64,000 bases of DNA, taken from the NCBI GenBank assembly GCA_016861185.1, contig BOKW01000009.1:62001-126000 (forward strand), given 5' to 3'. Both the position numbers and the translations under genes were made by a program. Source of the stretch: Betaproteobacteria bacterium (GTDB taxonomy: Bacteria > Pseudomonadota > Gammaproteobacteria > Burkholderiales > Burkholderiaceae_F). Each line of letters starts with the position of its first letter. Position 1 is the stretch's first letter. The notes beneath the pieces were generated by a model. That model was not told where the DNA came from. It was given only the letters and a program-made list of their open reading frames with translations, and did no database searches. Shown here one piece after another: positions 26,279 to 36,111 of the stretch.

Positions 26279-27874
26279 TCAGCTCCAGCCTTCCAGCCGG
26301 GCGCGAAACGACCACTCGGTGAAGTTGTCGTTGATACCGACGCGGCGCACGTCGAACGGATCGATCGGGCCGTCGTTGCGTCCCCCGTAGGCGGACAGGC
26401 AGCCGACGTAGCCCTCGGCGCGCACCAGATCGAGCGCCTGCGGCGTCATGTTCTGCCGGCCGCCGTACGGGTACGCGAAGATCGGGGGCTCGGTGCCGAG
26501 CTTCTGCGCCAGCGTCTCCTTCGATTCCCGCAGCTCGGCGCGCACCTGTGCGAGGTCCGCGCGCCCGCAGTCCAGGTGCGTGACGGAATGCGAGCCGATC
26601 GTGAAGCCGGCGTCACGCATCTCGCGCAACTGGGCCCATGTCATCGTCGGCAGGCCGCGGCCGATGCGGCGCAGGTCGTGGTCGAAGGCGCCGTCGACGT
26701 CGATCTTGCCGGTCGACACGAAGAACGCCGCCGGCACCCGGTGCCGCAGCAGGATCGGCACCGCGTGCTCGTAGTTGTCGCGATAGCCATCGTCGAACGT
26801 GACGGCGACGATCGGACGCTCCGTATCGCGCTCGACGCGGCCCGCGACGATGTCGCCGATGTCGACCAGCCGACAGTGGCGGGCCAGCAGCGCCATCTGC
26901 GCGTCGAACTTCTCGATGCCGATCGTCAGCGAATCGCGCATGTCGTCGTTCACGCGGTGGTACAGCAGCACGACGATGCGCTGCCGGTCGCGCCAGGCGC
27001 GCAGCCGGCGCGGCACCGGGCCGGCGGCGCCGACGTAGCCGCGGAACAGCAGCTCCTTGGCCTGCACGCGAACGCCGTCGGAGGCAGGCGGCGACATGCG
27101 CTGGCGCAGCGCCTTCTGCTGCGCGAGTGTCGGTTTGCGGAAGGTACGCCCGCCCGGCGGCTGCGGGGTCAGGGTGGCGCTGCCGTCGAGCATCGCGCGC
27201 GCGGCATCAGTCATCAGCCGCACGCCGAGTTCGTCGAGCGTCAGTTGCAGACCCTTCAGCGTCGAATACGGCCGGACCGGGACGCGAGACTCGCGCACGA
27301 TGGCACCGGTATCCAGTCCCGCCTCGACTACGTGCACGGTGCAGCCCACTTCCTTCTCGCCGTGCCACAGTTCCCAGAAGGCCGGCGGCATGCCGCGGTA
27401 CTCGGGCACCTTGCCCTTGTGCAGGTTCAATGTGCCGAGTCGCGGAATCGAAAACAGCGGCGGCGCGAGGATCGGCGCCGCCAGCGCGATCCCAAGATCC
27501 GGTGCGAACTGCCGCACGCGTTGCAGCGTCGATTCGTCGTGAATGTCCGGTGTGTGAAGCACTGTGATGTGTGCCGTCTTCGTAATCGAGCGCTCGGCGT
27601 AGCGACTGCCGGGGGCATCGCCTTGCCGGCTCCCACCGGAGTGCCGCAGCCGCTCGCGCGCCCGCACAAGAGCGTCGCCGAACTGATACGGAATCCAGCG
27701 CCAGCCATTGCGCCTCAGGTTTCGCCACTGACTGCGCACTAGCTGGCGCAGTGACTTCTTCGGTCGGTGCACGACGATGAGCAGTTCCGAGCCTTGAATG
27801 GCGTCGGCGAGCGCCACGATGCCCTTACGAACCGAGTAGCCCAGTTCGGCCGTGAAGATCGCGATCCGGCTCAT
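26279..27874 (-). CDS. formyltransferase-polysaccharide deacetylase fusion
   Basis: The 531-residue protein joins two enzyme domains. Residues 1-230 resemble a formyl-THF-dependent N-formyltransferase: LHKGKVPEYRG holds the catalytic His152 and AGLDTGAI the Asp188; the second position after His is Gly rather than the common Ser. Residues 300-531 are a NodB deacetylase with YHRVND, VTFDDGYRDN (358-367) and GSHSVTH (427-433). One protein could therefore deacetylate an amino sugar and formylate the freed amine. The ATG overlaps the exosortase stop as ATGA. No signal peptide is seen, so both domains would be cytoplasmic, unlike most NodB enzymes. Confidence 0.83.
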   Translation of the reverse strand: MSRIAIFTAELGYSVRKGIVALADAIQGSELLIVVHRPKKSLRQLVRSQWRNLRRNGWRWIPYQFGDALVRARERLRHSGGSRQGDAPGSRYAERSITKTAHITVLHTPDIHDESTLQRVRQFAPDLGIALAAPILAPPLFSIPRLGTLNLHKGKVPEYRGMPPAFWELWHGEKEVGCTVHVVEAGLDTGAIVRESRVPVRPYSTLKGLQLTLDELGVRLMTDAARAMLDGSATLTPQPPGGRTFRKPTLAQQKALRQRMSPPASDGVRVQAKELLFRGYVGAAGPVPRRLRAWRDRQRIVVLLYHRVNDDMRDSLTIGIEKFDAQMALLARHCRLVDIGDIVAGRVERDTERPIVAVTFDDGYRDNYEHAVPILLRHRVPAAFFVSTGKIDVDGAFDHDLRRIGRGLPTMTWAQLREMRDAGFTIGSHSVTHLDCGRADLAQVRAELRESKETLAQKLGTEPPIFAYPYGGRQNMTPQALDLVRAEGYVGCLSAYGGRNDGPIDPFDVRRVGINDNFTEWSFRARLEGWS

Positions 27875-29451
27875 TGCGCTCTTCGCGCTCTGCGGGCGTC
27901 AGCCAGCGTTCTCTCGATGGCCGGTTTCATGTCGACCACGAAACGACTCAGCACCACGCTGCCGTCCGACCCATCTGCGGATTCGGTGAACGAGAAAACG
28001 GCAGCTGAGTCGTCGGGCCGCCGCGTCAGACGCGACCATGCATGCAACAGCTTCGCGACGGTGTCGCTCGTCGTTGTCCTGCCGTCGATCCAGTACCACC
28101 AAACGACGTCAAGCCGTCCAGCCGGGCCCGAGATCGTCGCGGTCCTGACCTCCTGCGTTCCGCCTGGACCCTCCAGCGTGGCGCCGCCCCCTACCACTTC
28201 GCGCCAGAGCGGATCTGCAGGCGGCACCAACACGTTGGCCGAGTTCACCATCTCGTGACCTTCCGTTTGACCCGCGTAGTACGCCACATAAAGCACGACG
28301 CGACGCCCGTCGCGCTCGAACGCCTGCCGCAGCGAAGCAACGTGGCCGACGAACCGCGGCTGCCAGTCGATTCCCGCCGCGGCAACGGGCCGCCAGCCCT
28401 CACGCCCCTCGATCGCGGCAATCGCTCGATGCTGTCGATCGCCCGCGGGTGCGAGCGCGGCGGCCAAAGGGAACCAAAGGCTCGCCATCGCCACCGCCGC
28501 AAGGGCCGAGCCGATCGTCGTGGCGCGGCCTGCGTCCGCCTGCATCGCCGTCGCCCGATCGCGCTGCAGGGTCGGCGAATGGCTGGCGTCGTCGCGGAAC
28601 AGCGTCCCGACCCAGAACATCAGTGCGATCACGAGGCCGAAGAAAACCCAGCCATAGATCAGGTGGTCCACACCGACGGCCAGTTCGTTGCCGCTGAGGT
28701 GACCGAGCATCACGATCAGATACGCGCGCAGCCAGTTCGCGACGAGGGGCACCAGCAGCGACGCTGCGATGAAAGCGGCGCGGCGCCACGCGCTTGCGTA
28801 CATCACGTACGCGTACAGCGTCCCGGCCATCAGCGAAGCGATCAGGTAGCGCAGTCCGCTGCACGCTTCGACGACCGACCATTGGCCCGTCGGGATCACG
28901 AAGTTGTTGCCTTCGCGGTAGACGGGCACGCCGGTCAGCTTCAGCGCGGCGACGGTGAAGTCGGCCGTCCAGTCGATCAGTCGCGGCACGAAGGCTTCGC
29001 CGAAAGGGACCGCGAACAGCAGAAACGCCAGTGGAAACGCCATCGCCCGCGCGATCTTCGTGCCGAGCACCGCGGGCACGGCAGCGACGACCATCAGAAC
29101 CAGCGCGAAGTGTTGGACGACGTTCGCGTCGGCGAGGCGCCCGAGCAACCAGACGAATCCGGCTGCGGCGACCAGCGACAGCGCCGGCCAGAACGGCCGC
29201 ACGGGCAGGTGCGCGAGCTCGGCGCGACGGCGCCAGATCAGCCAGAGCGCGATCGGCACGACCACGAATCCGTGGCTGTAGGTCTCCGAACTGCGCCACA
29301 GCCCGACCATCGCGCGCGCTGTGTCGCCGTAGACGAGGACGATCGCAAGCGCGACCGCCGTGCCGATCAGCGCCGACGCGCGGGCGTTTGCCAGTGCGGT
29401 GCCGGGCGCGGAAACCAGCGCCGTTTCGCTTCTCGTCATGGCGCGGCTCAT
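27871..29451 (-). CDS. xrtA: exosortase A fused to EpsI domain
   Basis: A 526-residue inner-membrane protein. Residues 1-290 are exosortase A (TIGR03109) with about eight membrane spans and the catalytic triad: Cys197 in EACSGLRYL, Arg242 in NWLRAY and His263 in VDHLIYGW. Residues about 330-510 are the periplasmic EpsI domain (DUF3485 type, VLYVAYYAGQTEGHEM). XrtA cleaves PEP-CTERM sorting signals and probably couples proteins to an extracellular anchor. Fusion to EpsI is known in this family. Start 29451 gives a four-base ATGA overlap with the FemAB gene; an ATG four codons later is the alternative. Confidence 0.93.
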   Translation of the reverse strand: MSRAMTRSETALVSAPGTALANARASALIGTAVALAIVLVYGDTARAMVGLWRSSETYSHGFVVVPIALWLIWRRRAELAHLPVRPFWPALSLVAAAGFVWLLGRLADANVVQHFALVLMVVAAVPAVLGTKIARAMAFPLAFLLFAVPFGEAFVPRLIDWTADFTVAALKLTGVPVYREGNNFVIPTGQWSVVEACSGLRYLIASLMAGTLYAYVMYASAWRRAAFIAASLLVPLVANWLRAYLIVMLGHLSGNELAVGVDHLIYGWVFFGLVIALMFWVGTLFRDDASHSPTLQRDRATAMQADAGRATTIGSALAAVAMASLWFPLAAALAPAGDRQHRAIAAIEGREGWRPVAAAGIDWQPRFVGHVASLRQAFERDGRRVVLYVAYYAGQTEGHEMVNSANVLVPPADPLWREVVGGGATLEGPGGTQEVRTATISGPAGRLDVVWWYWIDGRTTTSDTVAKLLHAWSRLTRRPDDSAAVFSFTESADGSDGSVVLSRFVVDMKPAIERTLADARRARRAQ

Positions 29452-30512
29452 CCGAGGCTGCGCGCGATCGCCGGTCCGATCGCGTTCGCGACCGGACGCG
29501 GCAGCCGCCGCCACAGCGAAATGAAAGCGCGGTACTTCGGGTTGGCCGGATTGTTCTGCGGGATCGACTCGCGTCGCAGAAGCCGGTACTCGTAGTGCAG
29601 CGGCTCGGGGGCGAAACCCCAGTTCTTCTTGAAGTCGAACGAACCGCTGTCGCGCTTCGATCGCCCGTAGTCGAACACGCGCACGCCGCGCTCGCACGCG
29701 CGCCGCATCAGTTCCCAGTACTTGAAGTCGTTGGCGGCCAGTTCGCGCGCCGCTTCGACATCGCCCGCGTAGTACGGCAGCACCTCGTCGCGGAAGTAGA
29801 ACGAAAGCACGCCCGACACCGGCCGGCCGGCGGCGTCGAGCACGGTGAGAACCTCGCACGCATCGCCGAACACGCGGCGCAGCGCTTCGAAGTACCGTTT
29901 CGGATAAGGCGGCGTGCCGTGCCGGTGCTGGTTGTCCGCGTACAGGTCGAAGAAGCGATCGACGTTGGCGTCGATTTCGCTCGTCAGTCCGCGCTGGATG
30001 CCCTTGCGCACCATCGCGCGCTGCTTGCGCGGGATCGCGAGCAGGTTCGCTTCGACCTCGGGAACGATCGCCTTGCGGAAGGTGACGTAGAGCTCTTGGC
30101 GCGGCCAGTCCGGCTCGGTCGGCTGCCGATTGCGCAGCTCGAGATGCTGGACGCCCAGCCGCGCGGCGAGCTCGACGGCCGCTTCGTGCAGGGCAGCGCG
30201 CGCTTGCGGTTCGGATACGGCCGCGCCGCCGTAAACCGCAAAGGGCAGCGAACTGAGCGCGTGGCCGAACAGCAGACTTCTGACTTCGGCGAGCGGCAGC
30301 ACACCGACGATCCGCTCGCCGCGCGCAGCGAGCAGGTAATGCGTCCGGTGGCCGAACACGCTTTCGATGACTGCGCGCCATCCGCTGCGATGGAAAAACG
30401 TCGCCTCCGCGCAGCCGTCGACGAACGCGTCCCATCGAACGGCGTCGCCCGGCTCGAAGGCGCGCACCGCGAGCGCCGGCTCGGCCCTAAGATCGGCGTC
30501 GATCGGTTTCAT
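29448..30512 (-). CDS. FemAB-like protein, XrtA/PEP-CTERM system-associated
   Basis: A 354-residue double-GNAT protein of the exosortase-linked FemAB family (TIGR03019). Recognisable stretches are FFHRSGWRAVIESVFGHRTHYL, IPRKQRAMVRKGIQRGL, SGVLSFYFRDEVLPYYAGD and FDYGRSKRDSGSFDFKKNWGF. FemAB-like proteins transfer amino acids from tRNA to an amino group, so it may aminoacylate a glycan or anchor. The ATG overlaps the preceding deacetylase stop (ATGA). Confidence 0.9.
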   Translation of the reverse strand: MKPIDADLRAEPALAVRAFEPGDAVRWDAFVDGCAEATFFHRSGWRAVIESVFGHRTHYLLAARGERIVGVLPLAEVRSLLFGHALSSLPFAVYGGAAVSEPQARAALHEAAVELAARLGVQHLELRNRQPTEPDWPRQELYVTFRKAIVPEVEANLLAIPRKQRAMVRKGIQRGLTSEIDANVDRFFDLYADNQHRHGTPPYPKRYFEALRRVFGDACEVLTVLDAAGRPVSGVLSFYFRDEVLPYYAGDVEAARELAANDFKYWELMRRACERGVRVFDYGRSKRDSGSFDFKKNWGFAPEPLHYEYRLLRRESIPQNNPANPKYRAFISLWRRLPRPVANAIGPAIARSLG

Positions 30513-31366
30513 GAAGCACGCAGACCGAAGCAGCGATCGACGCGGTCCCAGTGGAAGTCCGCCAGCAGCAAGGACAGGCGCGCCTCGGTGCGATGCAGGT
30601 TGACGTAGTGCCGGAAACGCGTCTTCAGACTCACGCCGGGGATGCGCGGCTGATCGGGATCGATCTCCCATGGATGGAAGTAAAAGATCGCGGGCCGGCC
30701 GTCGACGCGATTGACGCGCCGGATTGCCCACTGGCTCACCTGGTACGGGAAAAAGCGGAAGTAACCGCCGCCGCCCGCGGGAAGATTGCGCCCGAGCAAC
30801 CGCGCCGTGGTCAACGGAATCTCGAGCAATCCCGGCCGCGCCTCATACGGAAAGCGCGGCGCATCCGGCATGCCGTAGTGATCGTGTCGGACCGGATACA
30901 CGCTGGAGCTGTAGCGGTAGCCGGCTTCGGCGATGCAATCGAACGCCCATTGGTTCGCGTGCCCGATCGAGAAGCTCGGCGCGCGATAGCCGAGCACCTC
31001 GACGCCGGCCGTGTCCTCCAGCAGCTGCTTGGCACGCCGGATGTCGGCCGAGAACTCCTCCGGCGTCTGCTCGCTCGCACGCAGATGCCCATAGCCGTGA
31101 CTGGCGATCTCGTGCCCCGCTGCGGCGATGCTGCGAACGATCCGCGGATAGCGCTCCGCGATCCAGCCCAGGGTGAAGAAGGTCGCGTGCGCGCGATGCC
31201 GCTCGAAGAGCTGAAGCAGGCGGTCGACGTTGCGCTCGACGCGACACGGCATCGCGTCCCAGCGATGCCGCGCGATGTGCGGCGCGAGCGCCGAGACCTG
31301 GAAGTAGTCCTCGACGTCGACCGTCAGCGCGTTCGACAGACCCGTTGTCGGCAAGGCAGCGGTCAT
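30509..31366 (-). CDS. XrtA system polysaccharide deacetylase
   Basis: A 285-residue NodB-type deacetylase of the TIGR03006 family. LTVDVEDYFQVSA carries the catalytic Asp pair, IASHGYGH the metal-binding histidines, GYRAPSFS the arginine strand, and FYFHPWEID the C-terminal His. The length fits the family. It likely deacetylates N-acetylhexosamine in the exopolysaccharide. The ATG follows the epimerase stop by one base. Confidence 0.92.
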   Translation of the reverse strand: MTAALPTTGLSNALTVDVEDYFQVSALAPHIARHRWDAMPCRVERNVDRLLQLFERHRAHATFFTLGWIAERYPRIVRSIAAAGHEIASHGYGHLRASEQTPEEFSADIRRAKQLLEDTAGVEVLGYRAPSFSIGHANQWAFDCIAEAGYRYSSSVYPVRHDHYGMPDAPRFPYEARPGLLEIPLTTARLLGRNLPAGGGGYFRFFPYQVSQWAIRRVNRVDGRPAIFYFHPWEIDPDQPRIPGVSLKTRFRHYVNLHRTEARLSLLLADFHWDRVDRCFGLRAS

Positions 31367-31367
31367 G

Positions 31368-32534
31368 TCAGCTTGCGGCCGGCGCGCCGACGCGACGCGC
31401 CAGCCAGTTCGCCAAATGCGCGGCGATGCGCTCGGCGGCACGCCCATCCCATCCTTCCGGCATGCGGCCGCGCTTGCCGCCATTCGCAAGGATGTCCTGC
31501 ACGCACGTCCGGATCAACGCCGCGTCGCGACCGACGAGCGTGTTGGTGCCGTGCGTCGCAGTGATCGGACGCTCGGTGTTCTCGCGCATCGTCAGGCAGG
31601 GAACGCCGAGCGCGGTGGTTTCTTCCTGCACGCCGCCGGAATCCGTCAGCACGAGCGCGGCCCGCTTCATCAGGCCGACCATCTCGAGGTAACCCTGCGG
31701 CGGCAGGCAGGCGATGCGGGCGCCCTGAAGCAGGTGCGCGAGCCCGAATCGGTCGATGTTGACGCGCGTGCGCGGATGCATCGGCCAGACCAGCGGAACC
31801 GACTCGGCCACCTCGCGCAGAATCGCGAGCACCTGGGCGAGTGTGGCCGGCTCGTCGACATTGGACGGCCGGTGCAGCGTGACGACACCGTAGCGCGCAC
31901 CCTCGCGAACCCACGCGGGATCGGCGCCCTCGCGCCGCATCGTCTCTTCGGGCGCAACCGCCTTGGGCAGCGCCGCGAACAGCGAGTCGATCATCAGATT
32001 GCCGACGAAGTGGATGCGCTCGGACGCGATGCCTTCCTTCGCCAGGTTGTCGTGCGCGTCGCGTTCGGTCGTGTACAGCAGATCGGAGATCTGATCCGTC
32101 AGGACGCGGTTGATCTCCTCGGGCATCGTGCGGTCGAAGCTGCGCAGGCCCGCTTCGACGTGCACCACCGGGACGAGCTTCTTCGCGGCGACCAGGCTGC
32201 ACGCCAGCGTGGAGTTGACGTCGCCGACGACGACGACGCACGACGGCTGCTGCGCGTCGACGACGGGTTCGAAGCGCTTCATCACCTCCGCGGTCTGCAC
32301 CGCATGCGAAGCCGAGCCGACCTCCAGATTGACGTCCGGCGCCGGCAGCTCGAGATCGACGAACAGCTTGTCGTTCAGCGCGAAGTCGTAGTGCTGACCC
32401 GTGTGCACCAGCAGCGCAGGCGGCATGCCCGCCTGAGCGGCGAACGCGCGCAGCAGCGGCGCCATCTTCATGTAGTTCGGCCGCGCGCCGACGACGCACA
32501 GCACGGGGCCGATGCGATGGTCGATGCTCTTCAC
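31368..32534 (-). CDS. wecB: UDP-N-acetylglucosamine 2-epimerase (non-hydrolysing)
   Basis: A 388-residue cytoplasmic epimerase giving UDP-ManNAc. Signatures are VVGARPNYMKMAPLL at the N-terminus, VGDVNST, VHVEAGLRSFDRTMPEEINR with the catalytic acidic residues, VVTLHRPSNVD with the active-site His, and TDSGGVQEE in the UDP-binding half. The start is GTG 32534, overlapping the ATPase stop as GTGA. The product is a precursor sugar for the polymer. Confidence 0.93.
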   Translation of the reverse strand: MKSIDHRIGPVLCVVGARPNYMKMAPLLRAFAAQAGMPPALLVHTGQHYDFALNDKLFVDLELPAPDVNLEVGSASHAVQTAEVMKRFEPVVDAQQPSCVVVVGDVNSTLACSLVAAKKLVPVVHVEAGLRSFDRTMPEEINRVLTDQISDLLYTTERDAHDNLAKEGIASERIHFVGNLMIDSLFAALPKAVAPEETMRREGADPAWVREGARYGVVTLHRPSNVDEPATLAQVLAILREVAESVPLVWPMHPRTRVNIDRFGLAHLLQGARIACLPPQGYLEMVGLMKRAALVLTDSGGVQEETTALGVPCLTMRENTERPITATHGTNTLVGRDAALIRTCVQDILANGGKRGRMPEGWDGRAAERIAAHLANWLARRVGAPAAS

Positions 32535-33556
32535 GCGCCCCTCCCCGGCTTGCCGCCCGTTTTCGGTCTGCGATCCGGCGAGCCAGCCATCGAACGCAGC
32601 AGCTCATGCATCGCATTGACGGTCCTCTCGAGCCGGTCGAGCCGCGCTGCGATCGAGGAGATCGCGAACGAGCGCACGACGTTGTCGACGCGACCGCCTT
32701 CTTCCGGCAACGCCGCCATCTGCGATTGAACGGGCGCGTCGACGCCACCTTCGGCACGGATCTCACCGATCACCGCGTCGGCGTCGGCCCGGTCGATCGC
32801 GTGCTTCTCGGCCAGATAGCTCGCCAGCAGCAACCGGTTGCACAGCAGATTGATCTTGCGCGGGATGCCGCCGGTAGCGCGATAGATCGAAGGAAACACC
32901 GCGGGGTCGAAGCTCGGATCGTCCTTCCAGCCGACGCGGTGCAGGCGGTGCTCGATGTAGCCGCGCGTTTCGTCCTCGTCCATCGGCCCGAGGTGGTACG
33001 AGGCGATCACGCGCTGGCGAAGCTGCTGCATCGAGGGGCCGCGCAGCAGTTCGCGCAGCTCGGGCTGCCCGACCAGGAAGCTCTGCAGCAGCGCACGGTC
33101 GCCGAGCTGGAAGTTCGACAGCATGCGCAGCTCCTCCATCGCGCGCGGCGACAGGTTCTGCGCCTCGTCGACGACCAGCAGCGCGCGCTTGTGCTCGGTG
33201 ACCAGCGACGTCAGGAACGCCTCGATCGTCGCCAGCAGTTGCGCCTTGTCCGTTCCCCTGACCGGCAGCCCGAAAGCGGTCGCCACCGAGCGCAGCAGAT
33301 CGTCGGCTTCGAGCTGGGTGCTGACGAGCTGCACCGCCACGACCTTGCGCGGATCGAGCTCCTCGAGCAGGGTGCGAACGAGCGTCGTCTTGCCCGCCCC
33401 GATCTCGCCCGTGACGACGATGAAACCCTCGCTCTGGAACACGCCGTACTTCAGGTACGAGTACGCGCTGCTATGCCCCTTGCTGCCGAAGAAAAAGGAG
33501 GGATCTGGATTGAGCTGGAAGGGCTTGCCGGTGAGCCCGTAGAAGGATTCGTACAT
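32531..33556 (-). CDS. XrtA-associated AAA ATPase (ExeA-like)
   Basis: A 341-residue ATPase of the exosortase-linked TIGR03015 family. Walker A GEIGAGKTT is at residues 50-58, Walker B LLVVDEAQN at 126-134, and the sensor region FLVGQPELRELL follows. The opening MYESFYGLTGKPFQLNPDP is typical of ExeA/GspA-related proteins. Residues 260-341 are unusual and Arg-rich at the end. It sits between the outer-membrane protein and the epimerase and may drive or regulate secretion of polymer. Confidence 0.91.
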   Translation of the reverse strand: MYESFYGLTGKPFQLNPDPSFFFGSKGHSSAYSYLKYGVFQSEGFIVVTGEIGAGKTTLVRTLLEELDPRKVVAVQLVSTQLEADDLLRSVATAFGLPVRGTDKAQLLATIEAFLTSLVTEHKRALLVVDEAQNLSPRAMEELRMLSNFQLGDRALLQSFLVGQPELRELLRGPSMQQLRQRVIASYHLGPMDEDETRGYIEHRLHRVGWKDDPSFDPAVFPSIYRATGGIPRKINLLCNRLLLASYLAEKHAIDRADADAVIGEIRAEGGVDAPVQSQMAALPEEGGRVDNVVRSFAISSIAARLDRLERTVNAMHELLRSMAGSPDRRPKTGGKPGRGA

Positions 33557-33564
33557 CGTGCTAC

Positions 33565-35118
33565 CTAAAAGCGATGCGTCAGACCGGCGAAGATCGCCGT
33601 CTCGCGGGCGTCGTCGAGCCGGTTCGAGTTGAACAGCTGGTACCGCGCGCCGACGAAGGCGGAGGTCTTCGGCGCGAGCTGGCGCGAAGCCTGCAGACGC
33701 AGCGTGTATTGATCGGACTGCTCGGGGTCGACCTGTCCCAACTCACGCGTCCGCGTCCATGCCGTCGTCGCGTTCAGCGACGTGAGCGTGCTCAATTGAT
33801 GGCTGAAGGTCACCGTCGCACCGCGCTGCGTGTTGTTGGTCAACGCCGTTCCGATTCCGGCGAAGATCGTGTCGCTCAGATCCTCGGTGCGCAGGTAGAA
33901 CCCCGTGAGCCCGAGCGAATTGCGCACGCCCAGCAGCACGACCGAGGCCGAGCGCGAATTGATGAGACTGATCCGTTGCGCGTAGATGGCGAGCGGCGCG
34001 CCGAGCGCCGACGGCAGCCCCTGTCGGGCGATCAGATCCTGCACGATGCGCGCGCGTTCGACCGGATCCGGAAAGCGCGTCGTGAACGCCGCGTCGAGCA
34101 GACCGGCGACGTTGTCGGTCGCCGGCAGCGTGAACAGCGACTGCGGCGCGCTACCCAGGTCGCGCGACAGGAGCGCGTTCCATGCCAGCCGCGGCATCCG
34201 ATGGGAGAACGACAGGCGCCAGCCCGACCCGAAGAAGCGGTCCTCCCAAAAACCATTGAGGTCCGTGCGCTCGGTCGGACGCCACGTCACGTTGACGCCG
34301 TAGATCGAACCGTCACCGCGGCCGTCCAGTACGAAGTTGTTCTGCTCGTAGCCGCCACGCACGCCGGCGGCGAGCTGTGGAGTGAACGCATAGTCGAGCC
34401 TGACGCGCGCGACGTCCTGCGTGAGCCTGGGTTGCGCGGCGTCGTCGAACCGACTGTCCGTGCGCTCTGCCTGGACGCCCCAGCCGAACGGACGCGGCGC
34501 ACGGTTGATCTCGACGACGTGCCGCCCCACGTAACCGTCGCCCTCGGCCGCTGTTCCGCCGCTCGTCGCCGTCCACGCGTTGTCGCTGCGAACGAGGTAG
34601 CGAACGTCGGTGACGAGGTTGCCCTGCAAGTAAGGGCTGAACCGCCCCTGACGGGTTTCGAGTCGGTTGAATGTCGACGCGCCCTCCGGGCGCGGGGCGA
34701 AGGGGTTCTCGCGCGTCTGCGTGACGACCGCCGCGGCCTCCAGGAACAGCCGCCGCTCGATCGCCTCCAGCGTGGCGAGCAGGTCGGCGGTGGGCAGCAG
34801 GCGGCTGTCCTGAGTGCCGTCGACATAGTGCACGCCGCCCAGCGTCGCCGACCCGCCGACCCGCAGCCGGGCGCCTTCGCCGCGGAACCCGACCCGAGGG
34901 GTGAGTTCGATCAGCACGTCGCTGTCGCGGCGGGTGCGCGACTCGAAGCCGCTGTTGTCGGTCGCGGTGACCTGGGTGCCCACGCTGGCGTCGAGCGTCC
35001 AGCGCTCGGCGTGCGCGACGCCGGACAACGCCAGCGCGATGGCCGACACACCGTGCTTCAGCAACCGCCGCCAGGCCGGCGCCGGCGCACAGATAGGCAT
35101 GAACTCACGACGGTTCAC
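33565..35118 (-). CDS. XrtA/PEP-CTERM system outer-membrane protein (TIGR03016 type)
   Basis: A 517-residue protein with a signal peptide (SAIALALSGVAHA, cleavage near residue 37) and a long run of alternating amphipathic strands ending in FAGLTHRF, the C-terminal aromatic signal for outer-membrane barrels. It fits the exosortase-linked TIGR03016 family; a barrel of roughly 20 or more strands is likely and may form the polymer exit route. GTG 35118 has AAAGG seven bases upstream; an ATG six codons later is possible but has a weaker site. Confidence 0.87.
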   Translation of the reverse strand: MNRREFMPICAPAPAWRRLLKHGVSAIALALSGVAHAERWTLDASVGTQVTATDNSGFESRTRRDSDVLIELTPRVGFRGEGARLRVGGSATLGGVHYVDGTQDSRLLPTADLLATLEAIERRLFLEAAAVVTQTRENPFAPRPEGASTFNRLETRQGRFSPYLQGNLVTDVRYLVRSDNAWTATSGGTAAEGDGYVGRHVVEINRAPRPFGWGVQAERTDSRFDDAAQPRLTQDVARVRLDYAFTPQLAAGVRGGYEQNNFVLDGRGDGSIYGVNVTWRPTERTDLNGFWEDRFFGSGWRLSFSHRMPRLAWNALLSRDLGSAPQSLFTLPATDNVAGLLDAAFTTRFPDPVERARIVQDLIARQGLPSALGAPLAIYAQRISLINSRSASVVLLGVRNSLGLTGFYLRTEDLSDTIFAGIGTALTNNTQRGATVTFSHQLSTLTSLNATTAWTRTRELGQVDPEQSDQYTLRLQASRQLAPKTSAFVGARYQLFNSNRLDDARETAIFAGLTHRF

Positions 35119-35133
35119 CCGCGCGCCTTTCGC

Positions 35134-36102
35134 TCAGTACCCGTATTGCCCGTAGTAGCCGTAGTAGGCGCCCAGCCGCGAATGAGGAACCTTGTTCAAC
35201 ACGGTCAACACGACCGGGCAGGATTCGATCGTCGCGAGCGCCTGCGTGACGCTCGCCTGCGGCGTCCGTTCCGCTTCGACGACCAGCATGACCTGACCCA
35301 TGTGGGTCGCCAGAACGCGCGACTCCGTCGACGGCAGCAGCGGCGGCGCATCGAAGATCAGGATGCGATCCGGATACCGCGTCGCCAGTTCGTCGACCAG
35401 TGTGTTCATCGCGTCGCTGGCGAGGAGCTCGGTAGCGCGCGCGTGCGCGGTCCCGGCCGGCAGCAGCGACAGCCGCTCGACATTCGTCCGCAGCAGTACG
35501 TCGGAGAGATCGAGCGCGCTGTCGGTCAATACGTCCAGCAGACCTTTGGAAGGCGGCAGACCGAGCCGCTCGAGCATTGACGGCCGCGAAACGTCCGCGT
35601 CGACCAGCAGCACCGTGTTGTCGAGCTCCATCGCCATGCTGAGCGCCAGATTGATCGCAACGAAGGTCTTGCCCTCGCCCGGCAACGAGCTGGTCACCAT
35701 GATCAGGTTCGCGCGCGCGACGGGGGCGGCCGACTTGCCTTGCACGTTCGTCAGCAACGGACGTTTGATCACCCGGAACTCGTCGGCGAGCTGCGAGCGC
35801 GGCGCATCGGGCGTGACGAATCCTCCGGCCGAAAGCCGCGCAAAGTCGATGTGCACCTGCTGCGAGCGGCGGCCGGTCGTTGGTTCGACACGTTTTCCGC
35901 CCGCCGGACGCACCGCGTTCGGGGCACTCGTGCCGATCACGGCGGTCGCGGCATCGCCCACGCGCCGCATCAGCTGGGGGATCGCAGTCTCCGCTGCCCT
36001 CGGCGCTACCTCTACCTCGGGCGAAGACTGCCGCGCAGTCAGGTCCACGCCGCTGCGGCGCAGCTCCTCCAGACGCTTGGCAGCTTGTTCGATGATGCTC
36101 AC
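35134..36102 (-). CDS. XrtA-associated tyrosine autokinase
   Basis: A 322-residue BY-kinase cytoplasmic domain. The Walker A is SSLPGEGKT (138-146), Walker A' LLVDADVSRP (165-174) and Walker B ILIFDAPPLL near 240-249. The last 13 residues contain seven tyrosines, the autophosphorylation cluster. It lacks membrane spans and works with the chain-length protein encoded immediately upstream; the two together control polymer length. The start is GTG at 36102. Confidence 0.92.
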   Translation of the reverse strand: MSIIEQAAKRLEELRRSGVDLTARQSSPEVEVAPRAAETAIPQLMRRVGDAATAVIGTSAPNAVRPAGGKRVEPTTGRRSQQVHIDFARLSAGGFVTPDAPRSQLADEFRVIKRPLLTNVQGKSAAPVARANLIMVTSSLPGEGKTFVAINLALSMAMELDNTVLLVDADVSRPSMLERLGLPPSKGLLDVLTDSALDLSDVLLRTNVERLSLLPAGTAHARATELLASDAMNTLVDELATRYPDRILIFDAPPLLPSTESRVLATHMGQVMLVVEAERTPQASVTQALATIESCPVVLTVLNKVPHSRLGAYYGYYGQYGY

Positions 36103-36111
36103 GCGGTACCC

